A stretch of DNA of 64,000 nt from Clostridia bacterium (GTDB taxonomy: Bacteria > Bacillota > Clostridia > Christensenellales > UBA3700), in NCBI GenBank assembly GCA_029061605.1, contig JAIDRT010000053.1, forward strand, positions 37,641 through 101,640, given 5' to 3'. A program made the position numbers and the translations under genes. Under the pieces are notes generated by a model. The model saw only the letters and a program-made list of their open reading frames with translations. It had not been told where the DNA came from and made no database searches. Every line of letters starts with the position of its first letter. Position 1 is the stretch's first letter. Below, piece by piece: positions 54,101-62,330 of this stretch.

Positions 54101-54180
54101 CCGTCGCAGGCGCAAATTGAGAGACACACGCCTGCCAGCAACAATACCGCAACTGCAATTATCACCCATTTGTTACGCAT
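51154..54180 (-). CDS. Giant lipoprotein 2, third gene of a two-component operon
   Basis: A 1008-residue surface lipoprotein; ATG at 54180 preferred over a TTG two codons earlier because a GAGG lies 7-8 nt upstream. Lipobox SICAC at about residue 25. The protein has a beta-rich N-terminal part, then at about 358-370 a His/Cys motif (HMRVSHIC, SQCGAFC) followed by FDVAFSPKDFG, and later ERIIGSYVYARAEDIYG. These correspond to segments of the 1270-residue protein, so the two are diverged paralogues. It directly follows the histidine-kinase gene and is probably cotranscribed with the two-component system, either as its sensor partner or its product. Confidence 0.8.
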   Translation of the reverse strand: MRNKWVIIAVAVLLLAGVCLSICACDGTPNEENIPIKDWRDYLYDVAAAIDAQFLKVDTKEAVTCDFNIDITDIDNGDKYDCALKLNLDFQNKNSQQGVLNIEKVVGESRQIFLQFYNDGDLLYWQYYDEETGQYVRNRFDNAPLLYALTKVVGLFGEDVNYSTMGVVFILFGRVFFTDATANADHSVYTFDFDLKKGLDSAITRETFAKLPELLQKLFFSIAKVENYEDMLSKTPPLKGKINISLSDGKLSSIGSEELVLQDGEQNKKIKFNMSRILIANGKDESIVEYYPDDGEYEEVRLFEATSVGVVKLENTNSNRVEMQYDYEFRAKLDMLELIAEDWDLTKLDDDNFFHMRVSHICNSQCGAFCKDKYDPAKGAIFDVAFSPKDFGSYDIYISVGLRALIGSRVTSKFFNISQNLLNTQIPEYWLTIISAETLKRQISRSLEESEEDGKTIGEELLLTLIYSDLGLSAPIEDVLQVLGMSSQTASSLMSVFRCDNYQIDTLTVEQTYYRQNVSPYDIKRSAIHLYGNDVVGTKQYTKGFISRPPALNYFCQSQETVDGNNTFEVVSLYNEEYVDGVLYAANTPISADETERIIGSYVYARAEDIYGEQFDAQLYVVDHSPIDLQNDGWQKVELYCIPTGRGYFDGKVWEALRKYSWSRWLCKTVTSYIKLDKVEGVDYAHFEKSEYMQGEKLSSDDTPERISAVINYQGGKSKSIYLSAANAKELLLTDYSGNRYIGADKDTVLQFYLFGEYYGETVRVKPAKDMALITTAQELSLEQSDVGYSSQLRVGRLVFTLADDSVVELVLTADYIKINGYAIDEANEYFYVNPTSLTNSIVINKIGRYTLTFCYAHLEKSIPLYILPKSEKRDESKYKIENTTSVNSHYFEGYTYTFSAGISNTYHGEWGVSSTISVQVLRGYISSYGTLLYQEPADAEQYFDISEIRVDNNIVDNDFAIDLPPTLYEEIAVRTRVQFLKSGYYKVRIKLGSSYCEQEIIVEKTFE

Positions 54181-54182
54181 AC

Positions 54183-55415
54183 TCAACCTCTTTGGGGAAG
54201 AAACGCCGTCACGATAAGCCCTCTTGGAAGATTGGGGGTAGCGTATATTTTTCCGCCTATCTCTTCTACAATACTACGCGCAATGGCAAGTCCCAGACCT
54301 GTTCCGGGCTTGCTAGTCTTGACGTTTTCCCCTCTATAAAATCTCTGGAATATCTTTTCTTCCTCGCCGTCGGCTATGCCTATGCCGGTGTCCGCAACGC
54401 TCAGTACGCAACCGCCGTCGGCGCTTTTGAGCGAAACTTTGATTTTGTCTTTTTCGCTCGTATATTTTACTGCGTTTTCCAAAAGAATAATTGCTAGTTG
54501 CTTGACCTTCTCTCCTTCCATAACGGTGTTTGCCGACTGCACGTTGGCAATGAGAGTACGGTTGGATTCGCCTATTATCTCGCTGTATACCTCAAGCACT
54601 CCCAAGATAATTTCGCTCACGTCAGAACTGCTCTTGGGATTTGCCGTTGGCGCGGATACGCTGCGCATCAAGTCTTGCGACAGCGTGGTGATATGCTGAA
54701 CTTCTTCAAGAGTATTCTCCACCAAGTCGCTCAATTGCATCACCGTTGAGTCGGGAGCGGCAAGCATATTTTCCATATTGCCTCTGATTACCGTCAACGG
54801 CGTGCGTATTTCGTGCGTCATATCGTGTATAAATTCTTTTTGTTGCTCAATTGCCTTGACGACCGGCTTGCCCATCAAAAAGGCAAAAGCCGTGTATATC
54901 GCAAGCACAAGTATAACTGTAATGGGTATAAACCAAATAAAGGCGTCAACACTCTCGTACTTCTCAAGCAGATCCGACTGCATAAGCAATTTGACGTAGA
55001 CGCCGTCTCTGTACACAAACGTATAAGTCTTGTATCTGTAATTACCGATCTTCTCGTCCACAGTGGTATCAAATCTATTGGGTATCGCAGAAGTATGCTC
55101 TTTGAGATACTCCACGGCTGTATAGTCTCCCGCAGTGTTGTCAGGACGGCGAACGTAGACTATGACGTCTATATTCTCACGGTATAGATATGCGCTTTCA
55201 CTATCTTCTTCCACGAGTTCAAAGAGCGAACTCTCTCCGCTGTCTTTTATCAACTCGGCGTATTGGCTCATTGTCTTTTGCGCGACGTCGTCTCCGCCTT
55301 GACGTACCTGCACGACAATGCCTATGCAAAGCGCAAGAATTACGGCAAGCGTAACAAAACCTGCTATCCACGCTCTGTATTGCCAACTCTTGGTAGTTAT
55401 CAAAGTGTTTTTCAT
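54183..55415 (-). CDS. Sensor histidine kinase
   Basis: A 410-residue membrane kinase, partner of the response regulator upstream. Start at the ATG overlapping the regulator stop (ATGA), with GGAGGTGG 8 nt before it. Transmembrane helices at about 15-35 and 155-180 enclose an extracellular sensor domain of about 120 residues; then HisKA (DMTHEIRTPLTV, His201) and HATPase_c with NAVKYTS, DTGIGI and GTGLGLAI. The sensed signal is not evident. Confidence 0.93.
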   Translation of the reverse strand: MKNTLITTKSWQYRAWIAGFVTLAVILALCIGIVVQVRQGGDDVAQKTMSQYAELIKDSGESSLFELVEEDSESAYLYRENIDVIVYVRRPDNTAGDYTAVEYLKEHTSAIPNRFDTTVDEKIGNYRYKTYTFVYRDGVYVKLLMQSDLLEKYESVDAFIWFIPITVILVLAIYTAFAFLMGKPVVKAIEQQKEFIHDMTHEIRTPLTVIRGNMENMLAAPDSTVMQLSDLVENTLEEVQHITTLSQDLMRSVSAPTANPKSSSDVSEIILGVLEVYSEIIGESNRTLIANVQSANTVMEGEKVKQLAIILLENAVKYTSEKDKIKVSLKSADGGCVLSVADTGIGIADGEEEKIFQRFYRGENVKTSKPGTGLGLAIARSIVEEIGGKIYATPNLPRGLIVTAFLPQRG

Positions 55416-56101
55416 TTTGCGCCACCTCCGCAACTGCTCTCGCTCCATCTATATCCTATGGTCTTGACGGTTTGCAAGCATTCGCTCAAGCCTATATTGG
55501 ACAGTATCTTACGCAGTCTATAGATATATACCTCGATTACGCTCTGCACGGTGTCGCTGTAAAATCCGCATACGCTGTCAAACAACTGTTGTTTGGTGAC
55601 GATTATCTCTTTGTTTTTGACAAGCGTCTCAAGCACTTCATACGCCTTGCCGTTGATAGGCAGCATCTCGCCTTTGTATTCAACCATCTTGCTTGTATAG
55701 TCAATTGTGAAATCGCCCAATTTGTATTTCAATGCACCAAAGTCTCTGTGGTATCTTCGCATAGTCGCCTGCACTCTTGCAAGCAACTCTTCTCTGGAGA
55801 AAGGTTTGACCATATAATCGTCAGCGCCAAGGTTAAGGAATTCGACTTTCCTCTCAAGCATACCTATTGCGGAGAGTATGATAATGGGCGTAAGTTTGTG
55901 ACGGCGAACGCCCCTCAATACTTCTTCGCCGTTCATTTTGGGCAACATAATGTCAAGAATAACGATATCGTAATCATTGGTAAGTATCTTATGCAGACCG
56001 CTTTCTCCATCGTATGCGGCTTCCGTTTCGCCAATCGAACTCAACATTCTGCAAAGCATATCCGACAACGCTTTGTCGTCTTCTACTACTAACGCTTTCA
56101 T
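55412..56101 (-). CDS. OmpR-family response regulator
   Basis: A 229-residue transcription regulator. Receiver domain with the acidic pair Asp8-Asp9 (VVEDDK), phospho-acceptor Asp50 (VILDIMLPKMNG), the conserved Ser/Lys (ILSAIG, MVKPF), then a winged-helix DNA-binding domain (LPINGKAYEVLETLV, SVIEVYIYRLRKIL). It heads the regulator-kinase-giant-lipoprotein operon, with a consensus promoter at 56156-56183. Confidence 0.95.
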   Translation of the reverse strand: MKALVVEDDKALSDMLCRMLSSIGETEAAYDGESGLHKILTNDYDIVILDIMLPKMNGEEVLRGVRRHKLTPIIILSAIGMLERKVEFLNLGADDYMVKPFSREELLARVQATMRRYHRDFGALKYKLGDFTIDYTSKMVEYKGEMLPINGKAYEVLETLVKNKEIIVTKQQLFDSVCGFYSDTVQSVIEVYIYRLRKILSNIGLSECLQTVKTIGYRWSESSCGGGAK

Positions 56102-56155
56102 ATTCTTAATTCATCTCCCTCTCTTTCCCTGCGCGCACGCGCCGTACGCATTTAT

Positions 56156-56183
56156 ATTATAGCATATAGACCGCGATTGTCAA
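56156..56183 (-). promoter_or_regulatory. Promoter of the two-component operon
   Basis: On the minus strand TTGACA (56183-56178), 16 nt, TATAAT (56161-56156). Confidence 0.7.
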
Positions 56184-56293
56184 TACAGTCAAAACTAACG
56201 CAACGTAAAATACCTTTATATAATTTCTTCCAATCAAAGCGTTATATTAAAAAAACAATAGTGAATATTGAATGGTAATCGGATATTTTATTG

Positions 56294-56387
56294 TCATTGA
56301 CGCTCGCACTAGACGCATCTGCTTGCTCGCTATGCCGTCACTTCGTTCCTTACGACCAGAGCGTAGCGTCGTGGAGAAATCTAATCC
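56294..56387 (-). repeat. Long repeat module M, inverted, with type A half
   Basis: Begins TCATTGACGCTCGCACTAGA, runs through TGCTTGCTCGCTATGCCGTC and ends with CGTGGAGAAATCTAATCC. Confidence 0.85.
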
Positions 56388-56395
56388 GTTTAAAA

Positions 56396-57262
56396 TCACA
56401 AAAACTCTGCTTGCGACAAAAACTTTAACTTTTCTCCGCTTATTGGGTGAACAAATTCAAGTTGGCAGGAATGCAGCGCCTGTCTGTCCAGTATTTTGCC
56501 GTTGGGACAAATGACATTTTGCGGATTGGGATTATAAAGTTTGTCGCAACAAAGCGGATAACCCATATATGAAGAATGAACTCTAATTTGATGAGTTCTG
56601 CCTGTCTTGAGAATAAACTTTGCAGAAAAATAATCTTTGTATTGCTCAAGTACCTCATAGCAAGTGACAGCCTTATCTCCGCTTGGGTCTACCTGACGGC
56701 GCAATCCCTCAATGCTGCGCTTGATTGGCAAATTTATCTCTCCGCTCTTTTCGCCGACAAAAACTCCGCTGCAAAGCGCCACGTACTCCCTATAAATATG
56801 CTCTGCCGTCAAAGCGCTGTGCGCAAGTTGATTTTTTGCGACAATCATAAGTCCCGACGTATCTCTATCAAGTCTATTGACAGGTCGGTATACAAAGTCT
56901 CCCCATATATTTGCCAAAGCGTTGGCGAGACTTTTGCCGTAGTGTCCCCTTACAGGTATTACCGCAATGCCAGCCTGCTTGTCTATCACGGCAATATCAT
57001 CATCCTCGTACACAATATTTACCGGAACATCCAACTTGGGCATCGGTTTGACGCATTCGTCAATGAGATATATGCAAAATCTCTCGCCCTGCGACAGTCT
57101 GTCTATCAATCTTATGGGGCTCTCCCCACTATCGGTAATACGGCATACCAGTCCCAAAGCCTTTCTAAGCGACGTGCATATCGACGACGATACGCCTATG
57201 GATCTCAATATATCTTCTACGCTTCCGCCAAAGGGCGCAACGTATTCTATCCGTCTTTTCAT
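56396..57262 (-). CDS. RluA-family pseudouridine synthase
   Basis: Modifies uridines in rRNA or tRNA. 288 residues from the ATG that shares one base with the preceding stop (TGATG); a GTG five codons earlier is possible. An S4-like N-terminal part (about 1-70) precedes the catalytic domain with NRLDRDTSGLMIVAKN, whose second Asp is the catalytic nucleophile, and KTGRTHQIRVH. Target position unknown. Translationally coupled to the MGMT-family gene. Confidence 0.92.
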   Translation of the reverse strand: MKRRIEYVAPFGGSVEDILRSIGVSSSICTSLRKALGLVCRITDSGESPIRLIDRLSQGERFCIYLIDECVKPMPKLDVPVNIVYEDDDIAVIDKQAGIAVIPVRGHYGKSLANALANIWGDFVYRPVNRLDRDTSGLMIVAKNQLAHSALTAEHIYREYVALCSGVFVGEKSGEINLPIKRSIEGLRRQVDPSGDKAVTCYEVLEQYKDYFSAKFILKTGRTHQIRVHSSYMGYPLCCDKLYNPNPQNVICPNGKILDRQALHSCQLEFVHPISGEKLKFLSQAEFL

Positions 57263-57570
57263 CACTTCTCTATCCACTGATACTTGGCAAGGTCGACGAT
57301 AAAATCTTCATTGCACTCTACGCCTTCTTTAGCCAGCAACTCTGCCTGCACTTCTCTGCCGCCGAATGCAAACGCAGGAGCCAACTGCCCAAATCTGTTG
57401 ACAACTCTGTGACAGGGAATGACGCCCGGCATAGGATTGACGTGCAACGCATAGCCCACCGCCCTAGACGATCTCGGCGCATTGAGCAGCCGCGCGACCT
57501 GTCCGTACGTCGCGACTTTGCCCTCGGGAATTGCCTTGACAACTTCGTATACTTCTTCAAAAAAACTCAT
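57262..57570 (-). CDS. MGMT/Ada-type alkyltransferase domain protein
   Basis: A 102-residue protein made only of the DNA-binding and active-site domain of O6-alkylguanine-DNA alkyltransferase: VATYGQVARLLN and the helix-turn-helix with SRAVGYAL, then IPCHRVV. The acceptor Cys is present, so it is not a Trp-type ATL protein, although the N-terminal Ada domain is missing. ATG at 57570 preferred (GAGG 7 nt upstream); a GTG two codons earlier is possible. Confidence 0.9.
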   Translation of the reverse strand: MSFFEEVYEVVKAIPEGKVATYGQVARLLNAPRSSRAVGYALHVNPMPGVIPCHRVVNRFGQLAPAFAFGGREVQAELLAKEGVECNEDFIVDLAKYQWIEK

Positions 57571-57680
57571 ATACACCTCTTTTTCATATTATACAATAAT
57601 CAATGTTTTAAGTAAAGCAGATATAAATTGACAACCGCCGATTAATTTTGATATGATAGTATAAGAAAAATGGAGAAAAA

Positions 57681-58478
57681 ATGATTGCGTTATTATATTT
57701 CTTTATAGCCTTGATATGCACCTTTGCAGGCGCGATAACAGGTATGGGCGGCGGAGTCGTCATCAAGCCTGTACTCGACCTATTGGGAGACTTCGACAGC
57801 GCTTCGATAGGCGCCCTATCGTCTATCACGGTGCTTGCAATGTCACTGACGACTTTTGCAAGGCAGGTAGGAAAAAAACGCAACACTTCCATAGTAAAAC
57901 TTCTCGCGCTGGGCATCTCATCCGCAGGCGGCGGAGTGCTTGGACAGTATCTATTTGAGATAATGACAAAAGGCGCAGCAAACGCGGCTACCGTCAAGAT
58001 AATTCAAAACTCTATATTGCTCTTTTTGATAGTCTGCATATTTTTCTATATGCTTTTCAGAGAAAAAATCAAGCCGTTGCATCTGCAAAATATCGTATTC
58101 TATATACTTGTGGGCATATTGCTCGGCGTACTGTCCTCATTCTTGGGAATAGGCGGCGGACCGCTCAACGTAGCGATACTAATGCTACTCTTCGCAATGG
58201 AGATAAAAGAAGCGACGTTTGCGTCAATAGTGACGATAATGTTTGCGCAAATCGCAAAAGTCGTGACGATACTTGCAAGCGGTGGCTTTGGCGGTTATGA
58301 TCTGTCAATGTTGCCGTATATGGTGGTTGCCGGAGTGCTTGGCGGACTTATTGGAAGTATCGTAGGCAAAAAGATATCAAGCAAGATCACAGCCGTAGCA
58401 TTCAACGTAATGCAACTTGCCGTAATGGTGATATGTATTATCAACATAGTGACAAGTTCAGTGGCTCTAAAAGCCTAA
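57681..58478 (+). CDS. TauE/SafE-family sulfite/sulfonate exporter
   Basis: A 265-residue membrane protein with about eight helices and the internal repeat of this family: GAITGMGGGVVIKPVL in the first half and SSFLGIGGGPLNVAIL in the second. Family members export sulfite, sulfoacetate or related anions. Upstream of a sulfatase gene (64-bp gap), so export of sulfur anions is an attractive but unproved link. Confidence 0.9.
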   Translation: MIALLYFFIALICTFAGAITGMGGGVVIKPVLDLLGDFDSASIGALSSITVLAMSLTTFARQVGKKRNTSIVKLLALGISSAGGGVLGQYLFEIMTKGAANAATVKIIQNSILLFLIVCIFFYMLFREKIKPLHLQNIVFYILVGILLGVLSSFLGIGGGPLNVAILMLLFAMEIKEATFASIVTIMFAQIAKVVTILASGGFGGYDLSMLPYMVVAGVLGGLIGSIVGKKISSKITAVAFNVMQLAVMVICIINIVTSSVALKA

Positions 58479-58542
58479 AAACGTTGAATAGCCGATACAA
58501 ATATGATACAATAAATATGAATAAACCGACTTGGGGGATTTT

Positions 58543-59865
58543 ATGAACGTAATTTTATATTTCAGCGACCAACAACGCTATGACACTGTCAATGATACCG
58601 TCACTCCAAACATTCAATCAATGGAAGATGACAGTATATTTTTTGACAACGCCTTTACTTGCCAACCGGTATGCGGACCTGCAAGAGCCTGCATACAGAC
58701 TGGTGTATACGCGTCGCAAAACAAGTGCTATATCAACGGTATCTCAATGGATAAGAACGACGACAACGCCTTAGCCAAAATTCTCAACCGTCAAGGCTAC
58801 AACACGTCGTATATCGGCAAATGGCATCTAGCGTCTGATACCAATGGCTTTAAGCCTAAATTTAACGTGCAGAAGACTGCAATCCCCGAAGAACTTCGTG
58901 GCGGTTACAACGACTATTGGCTCTCTGCCGACTGCTTGGAGTTTACCTCCGACGTACACGGCGGATATATGTTTGACAAAGAAGGCAACAAAGTTACGTT
59001 TGAGGGCGTGCGCAGCGACTGTATCAACGATTACGCGATAGACTATATCGACAAGTACGACCAAGACAAGCCTTTCTTCCTTATGATATCCCAACTTGAA
59101 CCGCACCACCAAAATACTGCAAATATGTTCCAATGCGCAGAGGGCGACGAAAAGCAGTTTGAAAACGCTCCCTACCCCAACGACCTCGTAGGGCTCAAAG
59201 GCAACTATAAGTCAGAGTACGCGCGCTATCTTGCGTGTTGCAAACGTCTTGACCAAAACTTTGCCGACCTTGTCCAAAAAGTAAAAGACAAAGGTATCTG
59301 GGACGACACGGTGATAATATATACGTCTGACCACGGCTGTCACTTCAAGACAAGGAATTTTGAATACAAGCGCAGCGCCCACGACGCAAGCGCGCATCTG
59401 CCATTCGTAATGACAGGCGGCGGACTTGCCAAGTTGCAATCCACACAAAAGTACGTAGGCAAACGCTTTGGCGGCTTTGTCAGTCTCCTTGACCTCACAG
59501 CAACGATATTGGATATTGCAGGCGCAGAAATACCTCAAGAGTACCAAAGCCAAAGCATACTGCCAATGCTCGAAAACCAAAAAGGCAGAGACCATATATT
59601 TATGCAGATAAGCGAATCACAGTTAGGTCGCGCAATCATCACGGACAAATATACTTACAGCGTCAAAAAGCCCCTCTCTTTGGGTTTAGAAAAAGCGACA
59701 AGCAAACTTTATAAAGAGGACTTGCTATATGATAATATCGCAGACCCTGCCCAACATCACAACCTTATTAGAAACAAAAAATACAAAGAGATAAAGAAAG
59801 AACTCAAAAAGATTTTACTTGAGGATATAGAAAAAATCGAAAACGTAAAAGCAAAAATTTTTTAA
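58543..59865 (+). CDS. Cytoplasmic Cys-type sulfatase
   Basis: A 440-residue sulfatase. The activation motif is Cys44-Gly-Pro-Ala-Arg48, where Cys is converted to formylglycine by an anaerobic sulfatase-maturing enzyme (not in the window). Metal and sulfate site residues: FSDQQRYD at the start and YTSDHGCH later, with KWHL. No signal peptide, so the substrate, such as sulfated GlcNAc or GalNAc from mucin, must be imported. Start at ATG 58543 with GGGGGA upstream; the longer frame starts with a weak TTG. Confidence 0.92.
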   Translation: MNVILYFSDQQRYDTVNDTVTPNIQSMEDDSIFFDNAFTCQPVCGPARACIQTGVYASQNKCYINGISMDKNDDNALAKILNRQGYNTSYIGKWHLASDTNGFKPKFNVQKTAIPEELRGGYNDYWLSADCLEFTSDVHGGYMFDKEGNKVTFEGVRSDCINDYAIDYIDKYDQDKPFFLMISQLEPHHQNTANMFQCAEGDEKQFENAPYPNDLVGLKGNYKSEYARYLACCKRLDQNFADLVQKVKDKGIWDDTVIIYTSDHGCHFKTRNFEYKRSAHDASAHLPFVMTGGGLAKLQSTQKYVGKRFGGFVSLLDLTATILDIAGAEIPQEYQSQSILPMLENQKGRDHIFMQISESQLGRAIITDKYTYSVKKPLSLGLEKATSKLYKEDLLYDNIADPAQHHNLIRNKKYKEIKKELKKILLEDIEKIENVKAKIF

Positions 59866-59868
59866 CGT

Positions 59869-60080
59869 TGTCATTTCGACCAACATTTTATGTCACCTCG
59901 AGCGTAGTCGAGAGGTCTCTATCCGCTTTATTCTGTCATTTCGACCGAAGTGGAGAAATCTCATTCCGATTATTATACTGTAGAGATTTCTCCATTTCGC
60001 TTCACTCCAGTCGTAAGGAGCGTAGCGACGGCATAGCGAGCAAGCAGGTGCGAGGACGTAGCGAGCGTCAATAACGTAAA
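59869..60080. repeat. Compound repeat: types A and B hairpins plus module M
   Basis: In order: a type A fragment (59869-59880), a type B hairpin (59891-59924), a type A hairpin (59934-59967), an inverted type A half (AGATTTCTCCATTTCGCTTC) and module M (60010-60075). It lies between the sulfatase and the convergent deacetylase gene. Confidence 0.85.
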
Positions 60081-60114
60081 TATCTATCTTTATGACTTCG
60101 CTCAAAGTGCACTC

Positions 60115-61017
60115 CTATCCCCCATAGGCGCCAAGCACTTCTCTAAGCGAACTCTTCGTTGCGTCTCGATTTATTCTTTTGAGCAGGTAAAGACTGCGTC
60201 TTCCATATATATGATTTATACCCTCGTTGCAAGTCAAGGTCATTACCACGCCTTTGTCTTTGAGCACGCTTTCGCTTATCTTGGTATACTTGCCGTAGGG
60301 ATAAGCGTATATATTTGAAGTCACTCCCAATTCGCCGAGTTTATCTACTAGTCTTTGCGTGTCGCTTGAAAAAGCCTGTTTATACGCCTCGTCGCTCTCG
60401 CTCTTGAGTTGAGACACCCCCAGTCTAGGGCTGGTATTATGCATAGAATATGAGTGCAATCCTATCTCAACGTTGACATTTTTAGCCACCTGCGCAATAT
60501 CATCCCAACCAAAGTATATAAAGTCACCGCCACCCTTTCCGTTTTTATCAAACAAGGTATAATCGCCCACGACGGAAAACAATCCGCTATACCCAAACTC
60601 TTCGAGTAGCGGCAAGGCGTAAGTCATATTATTGAGATAGCCGTCGTCAAACGTCAGTATTACTGCTTTATCCGGAAGAGGCGTACCGCCGTCAACGTAC
60701 TCAATAAGACTGCTACAACTTATCACATTGTAACCGTTATTCTTGAGATACTCAAAATCCTTTCGCAAACTGTCTTGATTGATGCAATATACGCTCTGCT
60801 TTTTGCCTTTTGCCAAAGTATTGTGATACATCAGTATCGTCAAGTCGCCTAAACAAGTTTGCGAAAAACTCTCTCCTGTCTTTGCCGTCACTTGTTCTTG
60901 ACTTTCCGCGCTCACAACAACAGCCGTTGTATCTACGCCATTATTTGAGCAAATGCCAAAGCCAATTGCCGTCACCGCCAAAACCAAACAAATAATACTC
61001 AAAGCATATCTTTTCAT
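60115..61017 (-). CDS. Polysaccharide deacetylase (NodB family)
   Basis: A 300-residue exported deacetylase; ATG at 61017 chosen for its GGAG 6 nt upstream. Membrane anchor at about 4-24, then a NodB domain with TILMYHNTL, metal-binding TFDDGYLNN, GLHSYSMHN and YAYPYGKYT. Acts on N-acetylated sugars in the wall. It is downstream of the CwlD-type amidase on the same strand, reminiscent of the CwlD/PdaA pair that makes muramic-delta-lactam in spore cortex. Confidence 0.88.
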   Translation of the reverse strand: MKRYALSIICLVLAVTAIGFGICSNNGVDTTAVVVSAESQEQVTAKTGESFSQTCLGDLTILMYHNTLAKGKKQSVYCINQDSLRKDFEYLKNNGYNVISCSSLIEYVDGGTPLPDKAVILTFDDGYLNNMTYALPLLEEFGYSGLFSVVGDYTLFDKNGKGGGDFIYFGWDDIAQVAKNVNVEIGLHSYSMHNTSPRLGVSQLKSESDEAYKQAFSSDTQRLVDKLGELGVTSNIYAYPYGKYTKISESVLKDKGVVMTLTCNEGINHIYGRRSLYLLKRINRDATKSSLREVLGAYGG

Positions 61018-61110
61018 AAGTATCTCCGCAATCTTTCGTCTTTCTCGCATAATTATCTTTTAAAAACAAGGCAAAAGACTTTATTCCTATATTGTGAAAC
61101 TATATTAATT

Positions 61111-61803
61111 TTATACAATCAAAGCGTCGCTCAAAACGCCGGCTATCACACCGCACAGTTCCCTACAGTATTCTTGCGACAAAAGCAACTTTTCATCTTC
61201 GGCATTGGATATAAAACCGCATTCAATGATTATTGACGGAACTTTTACGCACTTGGTGATAAAGAGATCTCCGCCTATCGCCTCATAGTCGTCTCTACCG
61301 CTGTATTTTGCGTTGATATTTTGGTTTATACTGCGTTGCATACTTTCCGCGAAGTCCTTGCCTATGCCTGTGTCGTCGTAAAATACTTGAGCGCCTCTGC
61401 GTGAAGAATCGGAGAATCTATTGACGTGAAGACTTATTACGGCAATGGGCGAAGCCTTTACGATAATATCTTTGCGCGCCTGCATATCCAATCTTTTGAT
61501 ATTGTTTAACGCGTCTTTGCTCGTCCTCGTCATAACCACGCCAATACCTTTATCCTCAAGTATATTTTGCAGTATCCCTGCCATTTTGAGATTTATATCG
61601 CTCTCTTTTACGCCCTGACTGCCCACGACACCGCCGTCAATACCGCCGTGACCTGCGTCTATCACGACGGTATGCTCATATATTTTTGCAGCCGGCTGCG
61701 ATTTATGCGCAAAAATGCACACTCCCACGACGCCCAGCGCCACCGCAATAAGCGCAACTATTGCGACCGCTATAAAATACTTCTTTTTTGTTACAAATAC
61801 CAT
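61111..61803 (-). CDS. cwlD: N-acetylmuramoyl-L-alanine amidase, CwlD-like
   Basis: A 230-residue zinc amidase (Amidase_3). A signal anchor at about 8-30 is followed directly by the catalytic domain: VVIDAGHGGIDGG, KESDINLKMAG, VVMTRTSKD, ISLHVNRFSD and IIIECGFISN (zinc ligands and catalytic Glu). Its small size and lack of wall-binding repeats match CwlD, which acts on spore cortex peptidoglycan. With the ger operon it supports a spore-forming host. Confidence 0.87.
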   Translation of the reverse strand: MVFVTKKKYFIAVAIVALIAVALGVVGVCIFAHKSQPAAKIYEHTVVIDAGHGGIDGGVVGSQGVKESDINLKMAGILQNILEDKGIGVVMTRTSKDALNNIKRLDMQARKDIIVKASPIAVISLHVNRFSDSSRRGAQVFYDDTGIGKDFAESMQRSINQNINAKYSGRDDYEAIGGDLFITKCVKVPSIIIECGFISNAEDEKLLLSQEYCRELCGVIAGVLSDALIV

Positions 61804-61973
61804 AATCGACCTACCTAATATTCAGTTTATTAAAAAACATTTTTTATATGCAGAAAATATTAAGATTTCTTTGTTAAATCAACGTATTTTTAATATGTAT
61901 TTTTGCGGAAAACGACCTGGCAAGTTTGCACATTTTAGGAATGAATATGGAATTTTTCAAAAAATGCTTTTTT

Positions 61974-61994
61974 GCCCTTCAAAAGGGCTTTTTT
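61974..61994. terminator. Symmetrical terminator-like hairpin
   Basis: GCCCTT-CAA-AAGGGC flanked by six or more T on both sides. No annotated gene reads into it from either side, so it may end a short transcript or act in another way. Confidence 0.6.
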
Positions 61995-62020
61995 CAAAAA
62001 TTTTCCCCCAAAATGCCCAC

Positions 62021-62064
62021 TTATCCACATACTTATCCACAAAAACAAGTGTTCGTGTGGATAA
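62021..62064. promoter_or_regulatory. Cluster of three consensus DnaA boxes
   Basis: TTATCCACA at 62021-62029 and 62033-62041, and its complement TGTGGATAA at 62056-62064, within 44 bp in an AT-rich, gene-free region of 579 bp. Could be part of a replication origin or a DnaA-titration/regulation site. Confidence 0.75.
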
Positions 62065-62330
62065 CTCGCGCAATTTTCCACCATATCACATTATTATGTA
62101 TATGTGTCGAAATTTGTAGATTTTCGTCAAGTTTTGTCTTATTAATCACTCAATTTTTGCCTGTAGATACGCTATATGGATTTTTGCGGAAAACAGATAT
62201 TTTGAGGCTAATACCAAGTGGAAAAGTCAAAACAAATTTTTATAATTTTGCTGTGATTTTTTATAAATGCTTGCATCATAATTTTTTGTTAATTTGATAT
62301 CACTTGTCCAAAAAATGTTACATTTTACTC

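Larger units (their letters stand above)
61899..62194. repeat. 15-bp direct repeat flanking the DnaA-box region
   Basis: ATTTTTGCGGAAAAC occurs at 61899-61913 and again at 62180-62194, on both sides of the DnaA boxes. Only the two ends are repeated. Confidence 0.7.
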
